From Eubacteriales bacterium (GTDB taxonomy: Bacteria; Bacillota; Clostridia; Christensenellales; CAG-138): 7,961 nt of DNA. Below, one piece after another: positions 6,241 through 7,961 of the stretch. The number at the start of each line of letters is the position of its first letter. Position 1 is the first letter of the stretch. Both the position numbers and the translations under genes were made by a program. The stretch spans positions 1-7,961 of the forward strand of contig JAUYTF010000467.1 of the NCBI GenBank assembly GCA_030695285.1, written 5' to 3'. The notes under the pieces were generated by a model that saw nothing but the letters and a program-made list of their open reading frames with translations, searched no databases and was not told where the DNA came from.

Positions 6241-6284
6241 TCAAAACCGCGCCGCAAATCGAAAGATAAGCAAGGAGCTATGAA

Positions 6285-7028
6285 ATGAATCAGCGCTGCC
6301 TGACAATTCTCGACATGCTCAACTGCGAAGAGACGCTGGACGTCAACGACCTTGCCGTGCGGCTCAATGTCTCCGCTGTGACGGTGCGAAAAGACCTCGC
6401 CGTGCTCGAAAACAAGGGGTTGTTGCTTCGTCAGCACGGCTGCGCCATGCGCGTGTCTCCCAACGACGTGGGTTATCGCATGACGTTTGACTATGAAGTC
6501 AAGCGCCGCATCGCCCGCCGTGCCGCCGACATGGTGTCCAGCGGCGAGGCGGTGATGATCGAGTCCGGCTCCACCTGCGCAATGCTCGCCGAAGAGCTCG
6601 TACGCAAGAAGCGGGATGTGACCATCATCACCAACTCTGCGTTTATCGCGGGCTATGTGCGCTCCGTCCCCGGCGCGCGCGTGGTGTTGCTTGGCGGCGC
6701 CTATGACCCCGACGCGCAGGTGATGAGCGGACCGCTCGTCGGGAAATGCGCCGAGGAGTTTTACGTCGATAAGTTCTTCATCGGCACCGACGGATATGAC
6801 CCCAATCAGGGGTTTTCCAACGTGGACATGCTCCGCGCGGAAGCCGTTCGCGCCATGGCAGCGCGCGCGGACAAGCGCATCATCCTCACCGATGCGTCGA
6901 AATTCAACAAGCGCGGCGTGGTGCAGCTTATGCCTGCGCGTCAGGTAACGCATGTGATCACCGACGCGCTGCCGGACGACTGCCGCGCCTCACTCGAAGA
7001 GAACGGCGTAGTGATCATCCTCACATAA
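6285..7028 (+). CDS. DeoR/GlpR family transcriptional regulator, likely local repressor
   Basis: This 247-residue protein has an N-terminal DeoR-type helix-turn-helix (about 1-57), with the recognition helix at SAVTVRKDLAVLE (30-42). The C-terminal DeoRC sensor domain (about 75-235) shows the expected phosphosugar-site motifs: ESGST (93-97), TNS (116-118), LGG (136-138), KFFIGTDG (163-170) and DASKF (203-207). Family members normally repress sugar-catabolic operons and release DNA on binding a phosphorylated sugar intermediate. AAGGAG (6272-6277) is 7 bases before the ATG. An earlier ATG at 6280 stops after two codons. It follows the glycyl radical enzyme by 127 bases and has its own promoter and operator candidates. 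A phosphorylated anhydrosugar or its ring-opened product would be a logical effector; that is inferred. Confidence 0.95.
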   Translation: MNQRCLTILDMLNCEETLDVNDLAVRLNVSAVTVRKDLAVLENKGLLLRQHGCAMRVSPNDVGYRMTFDYEVKRRIARRAADMVSSGEAVMIESGSTCAMLAEELVRKKRDVTIITNSAFIAGYVRSVPGARVVLLGGAYDPDAQVMSGPLVGKCAEEFYVDKFFIGTDGYDPNQGFSNVDMLRAEAVRAMAARADKRIILTDASKFNKRGVVQLMPARQVTHVITDALPDDCRASLEENGVVIILT

Positions 7029-7103
7029 ACCTGTGTGTGAAGGGTCATCCTCCGTTCTTTTTGCGCGCTGGAAACGGGTATACCTCTTGTGTTGCGACCG
7101 GAA

Positions 7104-7109
7104 AAGGAG
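7104..7109 (+). promoter_or_regulatory. Ribosome binding site that selects a TTG start
   Basis: AAGGAG lies 9 bases before the TTG at 7119. The first in-frame ATG is about 70 codons downstream, inside the predicted cupin domain. A nearby GTG at 7109 is in a different frame. The TTG is therefore the only reasonable start for the AraC-family gene. Confidence 0.75.
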
Positions 7110-7118
7110 TGAATAACA

Positions 7119-7937
7119 TTGGACTTCTTTGCTGACGGCTATGAGGGATTTTGCGCGGCGGTGGACGCTTCCGAAACGCCCGTGCTGTTCTGCGAGCGGT
7201 TTGACGAGCGCAGCAGCATCTGGAATTTCAAAGAACACTGCCATGATTGCATTGAGCTGATCTACTTTCTCTACGGCAACGCGCGGGTGATCACGGGCCA
7301 AACGAGCGTGCAGGCTTCGTTTTACGATATGATCGTATACCCCAAGGGCAAGCCGCACACGGAGAGTTTGCAGTTTGACCATCATCAGGAGATCATCTGC
7401 CTCTGGGTGGATATTCCGGGGCTGGAGCTTGCAAACATCATGCGCATTCAGGACAAGGACGCGCACTTCAAATGGCTCATGGAAGCCATCCACGCGGAAT
7501 ACAAGAGTCAGACGCCCAGCCGGGCGCTGATCGACCACTATGTCAAGAGCGTTGTGCTGCTCATTGGACGCAGCTATCTTGAGAAACAGACACAGAGCGA
7601 TATGATCAGCCGCGTGATTCTCTACATGCAGGATCACCTGACCGAGAGCATCAGCGTACAGCAGCTCGCGGATATGGTCTACGTCAGCAAGTCGTATCTA
7701 AGCCGCGCATTCAAGCAAAAAGCCGGGCTTTCGCTGATGGAATATCTCAACTCCCTGCGCATGGAAGCGGCAAAGACCATGCTCGCGGCAAGCAATCTGA
7801 ACACCGAGGAGATCGCCTACCGGACGGGGTATCATTCCACCAAGTTCTTCTATCGGGCGTTTCGTGCTTATACAGGGATGTCCACGCGGGAATATCGCAG
7901 AAATGAGATTGAAAACAGGGCTGTCGGTTCACGATAG
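7119..7937 (+). CDS. AraC family transcriptional regulator with N-terminal cupin domain
   Basis: The 272-residue protein has an N-terminal AraC-type cupin effector domain (about 20-110). It is recognised by HCHDCIELIYFLYG (40-53), a predicted strand-turn pattern, and MIVYPKGKPH (71-80). The C-terminal double helix-turn-helix spans about 162-262. VQQLADMVYVSKSYLSRAFKQKAG (180-203, read in two parts) forms the first HTH. TEEIAYRTGYHSTKFFYRAFRAYTGMSTREYR (229-260) is the second and carries the AraC signature (GYHSTKFFYRAFRAYTG). Such proteins usually activate sugar-uptake or sugar-utilisation genes in response to an unphosphorylated sugar. The gene starts with TTG after a strong ribosome binding site. 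It lies 90 bases after the DeoR-family gene with no terminator between them and only a weak promoter-like TATACC (7079-7084), so it may be co-transcribed. It could respond to the incoming sugar while DeoR senses the phosphate. Its targets may lie beyond the right edge, where no gene is seen in the last 24 bases. Confidence 0.95.
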   Translation: MDFFADGYEGFCAAVDASETPVLFCERFDERSSIWNFKEHCHDCIELIYFLYGNARVITGQTSVQASFYDMIVYPKGKPHTESLQFDHHQEIICLWVDIPGLELANIMRIQDKDAHFKWLMEAIHAEYKSQTPSRALIDHYVKSVVLLIGRSYLEKQTQSDMISRVILYMQDHLTESISVQQLADMVYVSKSYLSRAFKQKAGLSLMEYLNSLRMEAAKTMLAASNLNTEEIAYRTGYHSTKFFYRAFRAYTGMSTREYRRNEIENRAVGSR

Positions 7938-7961
7938 TACACGTTTTAAGCACACAAAACG

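Noticed and set aside
6280..6288. Mini-frame ATGAAATGA just before the DeoR-family start
   Set aside because: Only two codons and two bases from the ribosome binding site; the ATG at 6285 has correct spacing.
6177..6953. A 258-codon minus-strand frame across the DeoR-family gene
   Set aside because: Antisense shadow of a gene with clear HTH and sensor motifs; low-complexity His/Ala/Gly composition and no ribosome binding site logic.

Overview
The window holds a compact anaerobic sugar-catabolism locus from what looks like a GC-rich member of the Clostridia (Bacillota). That assignment is an inference. It rests on strong AAGGAG-type ribosome binding sites, AT-rich TTGACA/TATAAT-style promoters in otherwise GC-rich DNA, an oxygen-sensitive glycyl radical enzyme, and the mix of families present. 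No RNA genes, CRISPR arrays, insertion sequences or phage genes are visible. No stretch longer than about 255 bases lacks a gene.

Layout. Positions 1-2435 are a leftward operon read in the order D-lyxose isomerase-type cupin (1749-2435), Cof-type HAD phosphatase (918-1745), then a lactonase of the 7-bladed propeller family that runs off the left edge (1-877). A 255-base AT-rich divergent control region (2436-2690) follows. It carries a promoter candidate in each direction and a 12-base perfect palindrome. Rightward come a ROK sugar kinase (2691-3632) and an 811-residue glycyl radical enzyme (3722-6157), both probably on one transcript. A DeoR-family repressor (6285-7028) follows with its own extended -10 promoter, then an AraC-family regulator (7119-7937) that starts with TTG.

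Interpretation. The glycyl radical enzyme resembles E. coli YbiW far more than pyruvate formate-lyase or glycerol dehydratase. It shares many exact short strings with YbiW as I remember that sequence, including the segment around the active-site Cys and the glycyl loop. YbiW has been reported to open the ring of 1,5-anhydroglucitol 6-phosphate, giving 1-deoxyfructose 6-phosphate ('anhydroglycolysis'). Read that way, the ROK kinase would make the 6-phosphate that the radical enzyme then opens. The activating radical-SAM enzyme and the fructose-6-phosphate-type aldolase needed to finish the route are not in the window. An 11-base motif (GTTTCATATGA) occurs both in the divergent control region and just downstream of the deoR promoter. 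This suggests the DeoR protein controls both catabolic arms and itself. The role of the isomerase, phosphatase and lactonase arm is unclear and is the least explained part of the locus.
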